Of a stretch of 64,000 bases of DNA, positions 53,208 to 61,894 are shown piece after piece. The position numbers were made by a program, and so were the translations under genes. The notes under the pieces were generated by a model, which saw only the letters and a list, made by a program, of their open reading frames with translations, did not search any database and had not been told where the DNA came from. Every line of letters begins with the position of its first letter. Positions within the stretch are counted from its first letter, which is position 1. Origin of the DNA: Streptomyces aureoverticillatus (lineage in GTDB: Bacteria; Actinomycetota; Actinomycetes; Streptomycetales; Streptomycetaceae); the NCBI RefSeq assembly GCF_014649395.1, contig NZ_BMSY01000006.1, positions 434,001-498,000 on the forward strand. Direction: 5' to 3'.

Positions 53208-53258
53208 GACCTCACGGAGCGGCCGACCTCACGGAGCGGCCGACCTCACGGAGCCGCG
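53208..53258. repeat. 17-base tandem repeats at the geosmin synthase 3' end
   Basis: A unit GACCTCACGGAGCGGCC occurs at 53208-53224 and 53225-53241, with a diverged third copy to 53258 that covers the stop codon of the geosmin synthase gene. Confidence 0.75.
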
Positions 53259-55462
53259 AGCTCCCGCAGCCACGCGGGCCGCACCACCTCCATGCCGAGC
53301 CCGGCGGGCGCCGGCAGCGGGCCGTGGGACAGGTCCTCCTGGCGGTAGCGGCGGCAGTCGCGGTGCCAGATGTAGATGCCGGCCATCCAGTGCTTCAGTT
53401 CCTCCACATAGCCGTCGAGGACGTCGCGCGCCTCCTGGTCGAGGTTGAACTCGTCGTACAGGACGGGCAGTTCGTTGGCGACGACGTGCTCGAACTGGTG
53501 CATGCGGGACGTCATCAGGTCGTCGATGATGCCGAGTGCCGTCGGATAGTCGCAGTCGAAGAAGTTCTGCACGACGAGGATCGCGTTGTGCACCTCGCCC
53601 TCGTACTCGATCTCCTTCTGGTACGAGAAGACGTCGTTCATGAGCATCGAGTAGTCGGCGGCGGAGTTCTCCAGGTTCTGCATCGGGCCGGTCGCGTAGA
53701 TCTCCTGCGGCACCCGCTTGCCGTGCCCGAAACGGCTCAGGCTCATCGTGAAGTGCGCGCCGAAGGTGTGGCGGCGCATCTCGATGTAGTCGACGGGCTC
53801 CGGGATGCGGTTCTGCGCCTGGTTGGCGAGCTCCCACAGCCAGCTGTCGGTCATGTCGACCAGCGTCCGGCGCAGCGCGGCGCGCCCCTCCTCGTCCATC
53901 GGGCCCGCCGTGCGCGCCCACAGGTCGGCGAGGCCGCGCTCCATGGCGTTGACGGGCGGGGGCGTGGGGGAGCAGTCCAGCGGCATGAAGAGCTTCAGCC
54001 GGTCGGTGCACACCTTCGCGCCGAGCAGGTCGCGGGGCCTGCCGAACACCACCGGGTAGTAGTCGTCCCCGTACGTCCCCCAGGTCAGCCAGCACGAGCC
54101 GATGTCCAGTTGCTCCGGTGTCGCGTCCGGGTGCAGGCCCGCGGCGCACAGCGGGAAGTCGTACCCGGCGAGCTTGCGGGCGTCCCAGATGTGCGAGGTG
54201 GGCACGCCCGGCTGGGGCTCCAGCATGCCCATGCGGGTGGCCCAGTCGATGACCTCGCGCCGCGAGTGGTCGACGTGCGGGGAGATCGTGGTGGTGTACG
54301 GCAGATAGAAGTCGGGGAGCCGGGACGGGCCGACGCGCTGGTGGGGCACGTGCGTGAAGCGGCGCACGCGCTGGGCGCCGGTCGCGGCGATCAGTTCCTT
54401 GATGCCGGCGGCCGACGTGCCGATGCCGGTGGGCCCGGCGAGCGGCGAGACGCGGTCGGTGGCGCCCTCGTTCATGTACCGGCTGGACCGCATGTGCCAC
54501 TCGTGGCCGCCCGACTGCCAGTCCTGGAGCCCCTTGGCGTAGGCGAGGACGTCGGCGCACTGGGCGGGCGGCAGCGCCGTCTCGGCGAACAGCGGCGCGA
54601 GTTCGCCGAAGAACGTGTCCTCGAACTGCTGCATCCGCGACGTCAGCAGGTCGTTCACGGAGTCGGCGGCCTCCTGGGTCGAGCAGCCCAGGAAGGTCTC
54701 CAGGACCAGGACGCCGTTGCTCAGCTCCCCCTCGTCCTCGACCTCGCGCTGGTAGGAGAACAGGTCGTTGCGCAGGTGCACGGCGTCGGAGAAGGTGTCG
54801 CGCAGCACGCACAGCGGCCGGGACCCGGCCACCGCCGCCGGGACCTCCGCGCCCGTCGCGTACTCGACGAGCCCCGCCGACCAGGGGGCGCCGCCCACCT
54901 TGCGGCGCATCTCGATGTACTCGACGGGGTTCGCGACGCGGTGCGCGTTGATGTTGGACAGCTCCCACAGCGACTCGTTGAGGAGGTTGCGGGTGCTCTC
55001 CGCGAAGCGGGCGCGCCACCCCAGGGACATGCTGGGCACCGTGCGCGCCCACAGGTCGGCGAGGCCCGCCTCCACCGGGTTGGTGGGCTCCGGCATCGGC
55101 GTCGCGAGGTCCATCGGCATGAACGCGGGCAGCCGGTCGAGATAGGCCTTGCCGCCCTCGCGGTCCTGGCTGCGCTTGAACAGCTCCAGGAAGTGGTCGT
55201 CGAAGAAGAACACCCACACGTACCAGTCGGTGACCAGGGACAGCGCGGGGCCGTCGCAGTCCGGGTGGGTGTACGCGCACAGCAGCGCGTAGTCGTGCGC
55301 GTCCAGGTCGGCCGTGTCCCAGACTCCGGAGCCCTCCAGCATGCCCATGTCCCGCGCCCACTGCCGGGAGTGCGAACGCGCCTCCTCCACATGGGGGTTG
55401 AGGCGCGCCGGATGCACCATGTAGAAGCTCGGCAGTTCGAAGGGACGTGACGACAGCGGCAT
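53246..55462 (-). CDS. geoA: Germacradienol/geosmin synthase
   Basis: ATG 55,462 follows GAGGAGAG and gives 738 aa, close to known geosmin synthases (about 726). The protein is a tandem of two terpene synthase domains. The N-terminal one has DDHFLE (about 88-93) and NDLFSYQRE and cyclises farnesyl diphosphate to germacradienol. The C-terminal one has DDYYP and NDVFSYQKE and turns germacradienol into geosmin with loss of acetone. Magnesium bound by these motifs triggers ionisation. It is cytoplasmic and stands alone, as is usual for this gene. The identification is firm. Confidence 0.96.
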   Translation of the reverse strand: MPLSSRPFELPSFYMVHPARLNPHVEEARSHSRQWARDMGMLEGSGVWDTADLDAHDYALLCAYTHPDCDGPALSLVTDWYVWVFFFDDHFLELFKRSQDREGGKAYLDRLPAFMPMDLATPMPEPTNPVEAGLADLWARTVPSMSLGWRARFAESTRNLLNESLWELSNINAHRVANPVEYIEMRRKVGGAPWSAGLVEYATGAEVPAAVAGSRPLCVLRDTFSDAVHLRNDLFSYQREVEDEGELSNGVLVLETFLGCSTQEAADSVNDLLTSRMQQFEDTFFGELAPLFAETALPPAQCADVLAYAKGLQDWQSGGHEWHMRSSRYMNEGATDRVSPLAGPTGIGTSAAGIKELIAATGAQRVRRFTHVPHQRVGPSRLPDFYLPYTTTISPHVDHSRREVIDWATRMGMLEPQPGVPTSHIWDARKLAGYDFPLCAAGLHPDATPEQLDIGSCWLTWGTYGDDYYPVVFGRPRDLLGAKVCTDRLKLFMPLDCSPTPPPVNAMERGLADLWARTAGPMDEEGRAALRRTLVDMTDSWLWELANQAQNRIPEPVDYIEMRRHTFGAHFTMSLSRFGHGKRVPQEIYATGPMQNLENSAADYSMLMNDVFSYQKEIEYEGEVHNAILVVQNFFDCDYPTALGIIDDLMTSRMHQFEHVVANELPVLYDEFNLDQEARDVLDGYVEELKHWMAGIYIWHRDCRRYRQEDLSHGPLPAPAGLGMEVVRPAWLRELAAP

Positions 55463-55590
55463 ACGGGGCTCTCTCCTCGCGCGGACGGCGTACGGGCAGC
55501 CGAGCACTACCCGTGGTGCGCCGTCCGATGCCGGGTGCCGCCCGCGGTCACACCATCGCGTGATGGGCCGGGTCGAAAACGGCCCCGGGG

Positions 55591-56223
55591 TCAAACACCC
55601 ATGCGGGGGCGGGGGTTGAGGGTGCGGCGGCGCGAGGGGGGTAAGTGCGGTGCGCTGGACGGGCCGTCGGCCGACGGGGCCGGAGGCGACGGTACGGCCG
55701 GCGGTGACGGCGCGTTCGGAGGCGACGGTGCGTCGGCCCTCACTTCCGACGACACTGCCAATGGCATGCCGGTCGGCACCTCGGGCTGCATCTCGAACGG
55801 CCCTTCAGGATGGGCGCCTCGCGTGTCCTCGGGCCCGGCCGCCGCCGCGCGGATCGCCGCCACCCGGCGCGCGAGCCGCTGCCGCAGCCCGGTCAGCCGC
55901 GCGATCTCCGCGTCGAGCTGGTCGATGCGCTGCTCGGCGACGCCCGGATCGAGGCCGCACCTCCTGCGGATCGCGTCCCCGGGCCGCGGCAGACCGTCGT
56001 CGCCCAGGAGATCCAGTCCCGCCGCGCAGGAGCGGATGTCCTCGACGGTCAGGCCGAGCGCGAGCAGTTGCCGGATGACACGGACGCGCGACACGTCCCC
56101 CGGCTCGTACTCGCGCTGCCCGGTCGGGCTGCGGCGCGGCGGCGGCAGCAGCCCGCGCTCCTCGTAGAAACGCAGCGCGCGGGGCGTCGTCCCCGCGGCG
56201 GCGGCCGCGTCACCGATGCGCAT
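55591..56223 (-). CDS. MerR-family transcriptional regulator
   Basis: 210 aa. The N-terminal 70 residues are a classic MerR winged helix (MRIGDAAAAAGTTPRALRFY, then the wing EYEPGDVSRVRVI), followed by a dimerisation coiled coil to about residue 125. The remaining ~85 residues are a Pro/Ser-rich disordered tail. No conserved Cys pair for metals is visible, apart from single Cys residues in the hinge (SCAAGL and RRCGL), so an organic ligand or redox signal is more likely. It lies downstream of a quinone oxidoreductase gene on the same strand and probably controls the palindrome at 57,504. Confidence 0.88.
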   Translation of the reverse strand: MRIGDAAAAAGTTPRALRFYEERGLLPPPRRSPTGQREYEPGDVSRVRVIRQLLALGLTVEDIRSCAAGLDLLGDDGLPRPGDAIRRRCGLDPGVAEQRIDQLDAEIARLTGLRQRLARRVAAIRAAAAGPEDTRGAHPEGPFEMQPEVPTGMPLAVSSEVRADAPSPPNAPSPPAVPSPPAPSADGPSSAPHLPPSRRRTLNPRPRMGV

Positions 56224-56286
56224 GCCTGATCCCTCCAGTCCCTCCGGGTCCCCTGGCGACCGTGCCCGCGCCGCCGACGTCCGTGC

Positions 56287-56363
56287 CGCGCGACGCCGCG
56301 CCCTCTACCGCGCGACGCCGCGCCCTCTACCGCGCGACGCCGCGCCCTCTACCGCGCGACGCC
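56287..56363. repeat. 22-base tandem repeats upstream of the MerR gene
   Basis: Three perfect copies of a 22-base unit starting CGCGCGACGCCGCGCCCTC (56287-56352) and half a further copy occupy the gap between the oxidoreductase stop and the MerR start. Confidence 0.9.
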
Positions 56364-56382
56364 TCGCGCCTGTCGGTGGCGG

Positions 56383-57435
56383 CTAGAGCTCCACGACCAC
56401 CGTCCCCAAGTGCCGCCCCCGCATCACTTCCTCCAACGCGCGCGGGGCCGCGTCCATGCCCGCCACCCGCTCGTGCGGGAAGACGACCTTCCCGGAGCGC
56501 AGCCAGCCCCCGAACCGCTCGTCCCACTCCGCCTGCGCGCGAGGATCCTCGGGTGTGCGGGTGCCGCGCAGTGTGACCCCCTTGAGGATCAGGGCGAACG
56601 AGTCGATCTCCACCGGCGCCGTGGTGCCGCCGAGTGCCGGGTCGAGCTGGCCCGACAGCGCGCCCACCAGGGCGAACCGCGCACCGGCGCGGGCCGCGTC
56701 CAGGGCCGCGCGCAACTGGTCGCCGCCCACGTTGTCGAAGACCACGTCGAGGCCGTCGGGCGCGGCCTTCGCGAGCTGTTCGGCAAGCGGCCCCGCTCCT
56801 CGTACGACCACCGCGTCGTACCCGAGCTCGGCCGTCATCCGCTCGGCCTTCCAGGCGGAGCCGGTGCTGCCGACGACGCGCCCCGCGCCGAGCTGCCGCG
56901 CGATCTGCCCGGCCATGGAGCCGAGGGAACCCGCGCCGCCCGACACGAACACCGTGTCCCCGGTGCGCACTTCGGCGGTCCGGGTCAGCGCGTGGTACGC
57001 CGTCCAGCCGGCCGCGAGGTGGGCGACGGGATCCGGCAGCACCTCGCCGAGCGCCCGGCAGGCGGCGACGGGAACGGCGGCGTACTCGCGCCAGCCGAGC
57101 CAGTGGGACACCGTCTCGCCGACGCGCGGGCCGTCGTCACCGGCCGCGGCGACGACCTCGCCGACCGCCGCGCCGAACAGCGGGTCGCCGACGCCGAGCG
57201 GCGGGAACGGGGCGCCCTCGACCCCGCCGCCCATCAGCGTCCGCAGGGCCGCGAAGACATGGAAGAACCGGTTGCGTACGAGGACTTCGCCCGGCCCGGG
57301 GACGGGCGCGGGCGTCTCGACGACCGTGAAGTCGGCGGCCTTCGGCAGCCCTTGGGGGACGGCGGCGAGGCGGACCTCACGGGAGACGCGGGGGAGTCCG
57401 GCGGGTGTGGCGGAAGGCGCGGAAGAGGACATCAC
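56383..57435 (-). CDS. NADPH-dependent quinone/enone reductase (MDR family)
   Basis: 350 aa. An MDR Rossmann domain is shown by VFVSGGAGSLGSMAGQIARQLGA (in pieces) and VVFDNVGGDQL, the pattern of the curcumin reductase/leukotriene B4 dehydrogenase branch that reduces enones or quinones with NADPH. No zinc-binding residues are present. FRNP-like phrases in the N-terminal half (LVRNRFFHV) also fit this branch. It is divergent from an MFS exporter, with a MerR-type palindrome between the two, and the MerR gene follows downstream, which suggests a response to reactive electrophiles. Confidence 0.85.
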   Translation of the reverse strand: MMSSSAPSATPAGLPRVSREVRLAAVPQGLPKAADFTVVETPAPVPGPGEVLVRNRFFHVFAALRTLMGGGVEGAPFPPLGVGDPLFGAAVGEVVAAAGDDGPRVGETVSHWLGWREYAAVPVAACRALGEVLPDPVAHLAAGWTAYHALTRTAEVRTGDTVFVSGGAGSLGSMAGQIARQLGAGRVVGSTGSAWKAERMTAELGYDAVVVRGAGPLAEQLAKAAPDGLDVVFDNVGGDQLRAALDAARAGARFALVGALSGQLDPALGGTTAPVEIDSFALILKGVTLRGTRTPEDPRAQAEWDERFGGWLRSGKVVFPHERVAGMDAAPRALEEVMRGRHLGTVVVEL

Positions 57436-57503
57436 GGCTCCTTGGTGTGCGAGCGGCCCGGGCTGCTCGCTGTGTGGGCTGCGAAGACGCCGTGAAGCTA
57501 ACT

Positions 57504-57521
57504 CTTGACGTGCGCGTCAAG
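57504..57521. promoter_or_regulatory. MerR-type palindromic operator between oxidoreductase and MFS genes
   Basis: CTTGACGTGCGCGTCAAG is a perfect 7-base inverted repeat with a 4-base centre, containing TTGAC (a -35-like element) on each strand. Its place, 69 bases from the oxidoreductase start and 58 from the MFS start, suits control of both genes by the adjacent MerR protein. Confidence 0.6.
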
Positions 57522-57578
57522 GGCAAGGGGAGCTAAAGATGTTGTGCCCGGCGTCCGCGCGGGCGAAGGTGATCTCTC

Positions 57579-58832
57579 GTGACCGAACACACGACCGCCG
57601 CCACCGAGCGAGCCACTCCGCGCGGAGACGCCCCGAGGGCAGGCCTGAGCCGCGGCATGGTGCTGCTCCTCGCCGTCGCCTGCGGGGTCGCCGTCGGCAA
57701 CATCTACTTCCCGCAGGCCGTCAGCCCGCTCGTCGCGTCCGGCCTTGACGTGTCCGGCGACACGGCCGCCCTCGTGGTGACCGCCGCCCAGTTCGGCTAC
57801 GCGATCGGCATCTTCTTCCTGGTGCCCCTCGGCGACCGCGTCCCGCACCGGACGCTCATCGCCGTCCTGTTCGCCGTCACCGGAGCGGGGCTGCTCGCCG
57901 CGAGCGCCGCGCCCGCCCTGCCGCCGCTGCTCGGCGCGAGCGCGCTGGTGGGTGTCACGACGGTCGTGGCCCCGATCGTCGCACCCATGGTCGCCGGGCT
58001 CGTCCCCGCGGAACGGCGCGGCGCCGTCACCGGCACGCTCCTGAGCGGATCCATCGGCGGCATGCTGCTGTCGCGCGCGTTCGGCGGCGCGCTCGGCGAA
58101 TGGCTCGGCTGGCGGGCCCCGTACGTGGTGACGGCGGTGGTGGCGCTCCTGATCGCGGGAGTCCTCGCGCGCACGCTGCCGCCGACCGTTCCCACGTCGC
58201 GCGAGCGCTACCCGGCGCTCCTCGGCGCGTCGCTGCGTCTGCTGCGTACGGAGCCGCTCCTGCGCCTGTCGTGCTTCTACCAGGCAGCGGTCTTCGCCGG
58301 GTTCCAGGCCACGTGGACCGGGGTCGCCCTGTTCCTGACCGGCGACACCTACGGGCTGGGCGCGTCGGCCGTCGGAGTGCTGGCCCTGGTGAACGCGGGC
58401 ACCATGCTGGCGACGCCGTTCGCGGGCCGCCAGATCGACCGGCGCGGCCCGGACGTCGTGAACGCCGTCTGCGTGGGCGCGGTCGTCGCCTCGGCGGGCG
58501 TCCTCGCCCTCGGCGGACTCGGCGGGGCGATCGGGCTCACGGCGCTGGCCCTCGGGACGCTGCTCCTGGACGTGGCCATGCAGTCCGGGATGATCGCCAA
58601 CCAGGTGCGGATCTTCGCCCTCAGCGGCGGGGCGCGCAGCCGCCTCAACACGGCCTACATGACCTGCGCCTTCATCGGCGGCGCGGCGGGTTCGTCGCTC
58701 GGCGCGCTGGCGTACGCGACGCTGGGCTGGGCGGGCGTCTGCGGGCTGGTGGCGGTGCTGGGGGCGGTGACGGGGCCGGTGGTGGTGCGGCGGTCCCGGG
58801 CCCGGGCAGCCCGGGATCGCACTTCTGACTGA
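57579..58832 (+). CDS. MFS efflux transporter
   Basis: 417 aa from GTG, with 12 predicted membrane helices. LVPLGDRVPHR between helices 2 and 3 is the MFS motif A region (G-D-R), and GLVPAERRGAVTGTLLSGSIGG matches the motif C/antiporter stretch. FQATWTGVALFL starts the second half. The type is that of drug/proton antiporters similar to NepI or YfcJ relatives. Divergent from the quinone reductase and probably co-regulated by the MerR protein. Exported compound unknown. Confidence 0.85.
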   Translation: MTEHTTAATERATPRGDAPRAGLSRGMVLLLAVACGVAVGNIYFPQAVSPLVASGLDVSGDTAALVVTAAQFGYAIGIFFLVPLGDRVPHRTLIAVLFAVTGAGLLAASAAPALPPLLGASALVGVTTVVAPIVAPMVAGLVPAERRGAVTGTLLSGSIGGMLLSRAFGGALGEWLGWRAPYVVTAVVALLIAGVLARTLPPTVPTSRERYPALLGASLRLLRTEPLLRLSCFYQAAVFAGFQATWTGVALFLTGDTYGLGASAVGVLALVNAGTMLATPFAGRQIDRRGPDVVNAVCVGAVVASAGVLALGGLGGAIGLTALALGTLLLDVAMQSGMIANQVRIFALSGGARSRLNTAYMTCAFIGGAAGSSLGALAYATLGWAGVCGLVAVLGAVTGPVVVRRSRARAARDRTSD

Positions 58833-58846
58833 TGTGCCAGTCAGAA
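58823..58846. promoter_or_regulatory. 9-base inverted repeat before the XRE-TetR regulator
   Basis: TTCTGACTG, six bases and CAGTCAGAA are perfect arms overlapping the MFS stop. TGACTG...CAGTCA is a common TetR-family operator form, and the regulator starts 88 bases on. It could instead serve as the MFS terminator. Confidence 0.5.
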
Positions 58847-58933
58847 TCGCAACGGCCTGGGTTCAGCTGGGTTTGGAATGGACATTCAGCGCTCGCGTTG
58901 TGCTGATCTCAACACACGGGTACGGTGTCGGGC

Positions 58934-59791
58934 ATGGAACAAGACGCCGAGGTCCCCGCCCGGGTCCGGGAGGTCATCGCCGCCGCAGGCGTGACCCAGC
59001 GCGAGTTCGCGCGGCGGATCGTCATGGACCCGTCGAAGCTCTCCCGTTCCCTCGGCGGCACCCGGCGCTTCACCGCCGCCGAGCTGGCCCGCATCGCGGA
59101 CACCGCGGACGTCGACGCCGCCTGGCTGCTCGGCACCCGCGGCGGAGGCGCCCCGGCGCCGCCGCGCCCCGCCGCCCGCCGCGGGCTGCGCGCCGTCGCC
59201 CCGCCCGAGGGGCGGCCGTTGCAGATCATCCGCGAGACCGTCCGCCTCATCGCCGACCACGGCTTCCACGCCGTCCGCGTCCAGGACATCGCCAAGGCCT
59301 GCGAGACGAGTACGGCCGCCATCCACTACCACTTCCCCGGCCGTGACGACCTCCTGGAGGCCGCCGTGCGCTGGTGCATGGACGAGGACACCGCCCGCAG
59401 AGCGGCCCGCATCGCCGACGCGGCCGACGCCGCCGACGAACTGCGCCAGCTCATCGAGCTCCAGACCCCGCGCACCGCGCGCCAGCGCGACCAGTGGAGC
59501 GTCTGGCTCGACCTGTGGGCCGAAGCGGCCCGCTCCACCGCCGTCGGCCGGCTGCACACCGAGTACTACCGGCAGTGGCGCGCCACCGTCGCCGACGTCG
59601 TCCGGCGCGGCGTCGCGCAGGGCGTGTTCCGGCCCGTCGACCCCGAGGCCGCCGCCCTGCACCTGACCGCCCTGATCGACGGCCTCGCCACCCAGGTCCT
59701 CGCCGCCGCCCCGGACGGCCCGGGCACCCGGCCCGACGACATGCACGCGGCCCTGCTCGCCCACGTGGACGCGGCCCTCACCGCGCACTGA
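58934..59791 (+). CDS. XRE-TetR hybrid transcriptional regulator of carnitine catabolism
   Basis: 285 aa from ATG 58,934 (GTG 58,925 is also open). Residues ~8-65 form an XRE/Cro helix-turn-helix (TQREFARRIVMDPSKLSRSL). After an Ala/Pro linker, a second, TetR-type HTH begins (VRLIADHGFHAVRVQDIA, then TSTAAIHYHFPGRDDLL), followed by a helical ligand domain. Two DNA-binding domains in one chain are unusual. It sits directly upstream of carnitine degradation genes and probably represses them until a carnitine-derived ligand binds. Confidence 0.82.
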   Translation: MEQDAEVPARVREVIAAAGVTQREFARRIVMDPSKLSRSLGGTRRFTAAELARIADTADVDAAWLLGTRGGGAPAPPRPAARRGLRAVAPPEGRPLQIIRETVRLIADHGFHAVRVQDIAKACETSTAAIHYHFPGRDDLLEAAVRWCMDEDTARRAARIADAADAADELRQLIELQTPRTARQRDQWSVWLDLWAEAARSTAVGRLHTEYYRQWRATVADVVRRGVAQGVFRPVDPEAAALHLTALIDGLATQVLAAAPDGPGTRPDDMHAALLAHVDAALTAH

Positions 59792-59870
59792 ACCGCGTAC
59801 GTCCGTACGTACGCCACGTACACCGCCGTACCCCGACCCCCAACCCCCGACCTCCGAAAGGGAGTCCGGC

Positions 59871-60773
59871 ATGCCCGTGAACGACAACGTCATCATCACC
59901 TGCGCCCTCACCGGCGCCGGCGACACCGTCCGCAAGAGCCCGCACGTCCCCGTCACGCCCGAGCAGATAGCCAGGAACGCGGTGGAGGCCGCGGAGGCCG
60001 GGGCCGCCGTCGTGCACATCCACGTCCGCGACCCCGAGACCGGTGCCCCGTCCCGCGACCCGCGCCTGTACCGCGAGGTCGTCGAGCGCGTGAAGGAGAC
60101 CGGTACCGACGTCGTCATCAACCTGACGGCGGGCATGGGCGGCGACCTCGCCATCGACCCGGACGAGCCGCTGAAGGGGCTCGGCGAACTGCCCGGCACC
60201 GACCTCGTCGGCGGCCTCGACCGGCTCCCGCACGTCGAGGACCTGCTGCCCGACATCTGCACCCTGGACTGCGGCTCCCTCAACTTCGGCGACGGCAGCA
60301 ACCTCTACATCTCCACCCCCGACATGCTCCGGCAGGGCGCCAAGCGCATCCAGGAGCTGGGCGTGCGGCCCGAGTTGGAGATCTTCGACACGGGGCAGCT
60401 CTGGTTCGCCAAGCAGCTTCTGGCCGAAGGTCTGCTCGACGATCCGACCGTCTTCCAGCTCTGCATGGGCGTTCCGTGGGGCGCCCCCGCCGACCCCGGC
60501 GTGCTCCAGTCGATGGTCAACATGCTGCCCGAGGGCGCGCAGTGGGCCAGCTTCGCGCTCGGGCGCATGCAGATGCCGTGGGTCGCTCAGTCCATTCTGC
60601 TCGGCGGGCAGGTGCGGGTGGGGTTGGAGGACAACCTCTATCTCGGTAAGGGGAACAAGGTCACGAACGCGCAGCTCGTGGAGCGGGCCGTGCAGATCAC
60701 CGAGAGCCTTGGCTCTCGGGTTGCCACGCCGGACGAGGCCCGCCGGAAGCTGGGCCTTAAGCCCCGTTCGTAG
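59871..60773 (+). CDS. cdhC: Beta-keto acid cleavage enzyme (3-dehydrocarnitine:acetyl-CoA)
   Basis: 300 aa with the BKACE signature: HIHVRDPETG (zinc-binding HxH), INLTAGMGGD and SLNFGDGSN. BKACE enzymes split a beta-keto acid with acetyl-CoA to acetoacetate and a new CoA ester. Next to carnitine dehydrogenase and a thioesterase, the substrate is almost certainly 3-dehydrocarnitine, giving betainyl-CoA. RBS AAAGGGAG is 8 bases upstream. It is probably transcribed with the next two genes. Confidence 0.88.
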   Translation: MPVNDNVIITCALTGAGDTVRKSPHVPVTPEQIARNAVEAAEAGAAVVHIHVRDPETGAPSRDPRLYREVVERVKETGTDVVINLTAGMGGDLAIDPDEPLKGLGELPGTDLVGGLDRLPHVEDLLPDICTLDCGSLNFGDGSNLYISTPDMLRQGAKRIQELGVRPELEIFDTGQLWFAKQLLAEGLLDDPTVFQLCMGVPWGAPADPGVLQSMVNMLPEGAQWASFALGRMQMPWVAQSILLGGQVRVGLEDNLYLGKGNKVTNAQLVERAVQITESLGSRVATPDEARRKLGLKPRS

Positions 60774-60793
60774 GTCTTGGTGTCGTGATCCAT

Positions 60794-60840
60794 CTGCGGG
60801 CCGGTTGTGGCTGGTCGCGCAGTTCCCCGCGCCCCTAAAA
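60794..60840. repeat. Common Streptomyces intergenic repeat
   Basis: The sequence CTGCGGGCCGG, then GGCTGGTCGCGCAGTTCC and CGCGCCCCT matches a short sequence found between many Streptomyces genes. It lies inside the carnitine operon, between the cleavage enzyme and the dehydrogenase, and may act in mRNA processing. Confidence 0.65.
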
Positions 60841-60880
60841 GGACGCCAACCCCCGCAGCAACGAGAGGACCCCCACCCTC

Positions 60881-61894
60881 ATGACCGTGACCAACCCTGA
60901 AGATGTACGTCGAGTCGCCTGCGTCGGTGCCGGTGTTATCGGTGGCGGCTGGGTCGCCCATTTTCTGGCGCGTGGCTATGACGTCACCGCCTGGGACCCG
61001 GCCCCGGACGCCGAGCTGAAGCTGCGTCGCCTCGTCGAGGCCGCCTGGCCCGCGCTCACCGAGCTCGGGCTTGCCGAAGGTGCCTCGCAGGAGCGGCTCG
61101 CCGTCGCCGCCACCCTCGAAGAGGCCGTCGCCGACGCGCAGTTCGTGCAGGAGAGTGCGCCCGAGAAGCTGGAGCTCAAGCGTGAGCTTCTCGCGCGGTT
61201 GGACGCCGCCGCGCCCGCCGGGGTCGTCATAGCGTCCTCGACCTCCGGGTATCCGATGACCGACATGCAGACCGAGGCGGCGACGCCGGGCCGGCTGGTC
61301 GTCGGGCACCCCTTCAACCCGCCGTATCTGATCCCGCTCGTCGAGGTCGTCGGCGGTGAGCGGACCGACGCCGACGCCGTCGCCTGGGCGTCCCGCTTCT
61401 ATGAGGTCGCGGGCAAGTCGGTCATCACGATGAAGAGCGAGGTCCCCGGCTTCATCGCCAACCGCCTCCAGGAAGCCCTCTGGCGCGAGGCCCTGCACAT
61501 GGTCGCCAACGGCGAGGCCACCGTCCAGGAGATCGACGACTCCATCACCGAGGGCCCCGGCCTGCGCTGGGCGTTCATGGGCCCCATGCTCACCTTCGCG
61601 CTCGCGGGCGGCGAGGGCGGCATGGCCCATATGCTCGACCACTTCGGCCCGTCCCTGAAGTCGCCGTGGACGCGGCTCGAAGCCCCCGAGCTCGACAAGA
61701 AGCTGTACGACGCCGTCGTCACCGGCTGCGAGGAGGAGGCGAACGGCCGCACCATCGCCGACCTCGTCGCCGAGCGCGACCAGGGCGTCATCGACGTACT
61801 GCGCGCGACGGGCAGGCTGCCGCGCCGGGCCTCCGCCGCCTCCGCCGAATCAGCCGCCTCCGCCGCCTCCGCCGACAACAAGGAATCCGCGTGA
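60881..61894 (+). CDS. cdhA: L-carnitine 3-dehydrogenase
   Basis: 337 aa of the 3-hydroxyacyl-CoA dehydrogenase family. VACVGAGVIGGGW is the NAD-binding motif, QESAPEKLELK and SSTSGYPMTD hold the catalytic Ser, and GHPFNPPYLIPLVEVV holds the catalytic His with the PxNPPY motif typical of carnitine dehydrogenases. It oxidises L-carnitine to 3-dehydrocarnitine with NAD+. The C-terminus ends in an Ala/Ser repeat that may be slippage-derived. The stop overlaps the thioesterase start (GTGA). Confidence 0.88.
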   Translation: MTVTNPEDVRRVACVGAGVIGGGWVAHFLARGYDVTAWDPAPDAELKLRRLVEAAWPALTELGLAEGASQERLAVAATLEEAVADAQFVQESAPEKLELKRELLARLDAAAPAGVVIASSTSGYPMTDMQTEAATPGRLVVGHPFNPPYLIPLVEVVGGERTDADAVAWASRFYEVAGKSVITMKSEVPGFIANRLQEALWREALHMVANGEATVQEIDDSITEGPGLRWAFMGPMLTFALAGGEGGMAHMLDHFGPSLKSPWTRLEAPELDKKLYDAVVTGCEEEANGRTIADLVAERDQGVIDVLRATGRLPRRASAASAESAASAASADNKESA

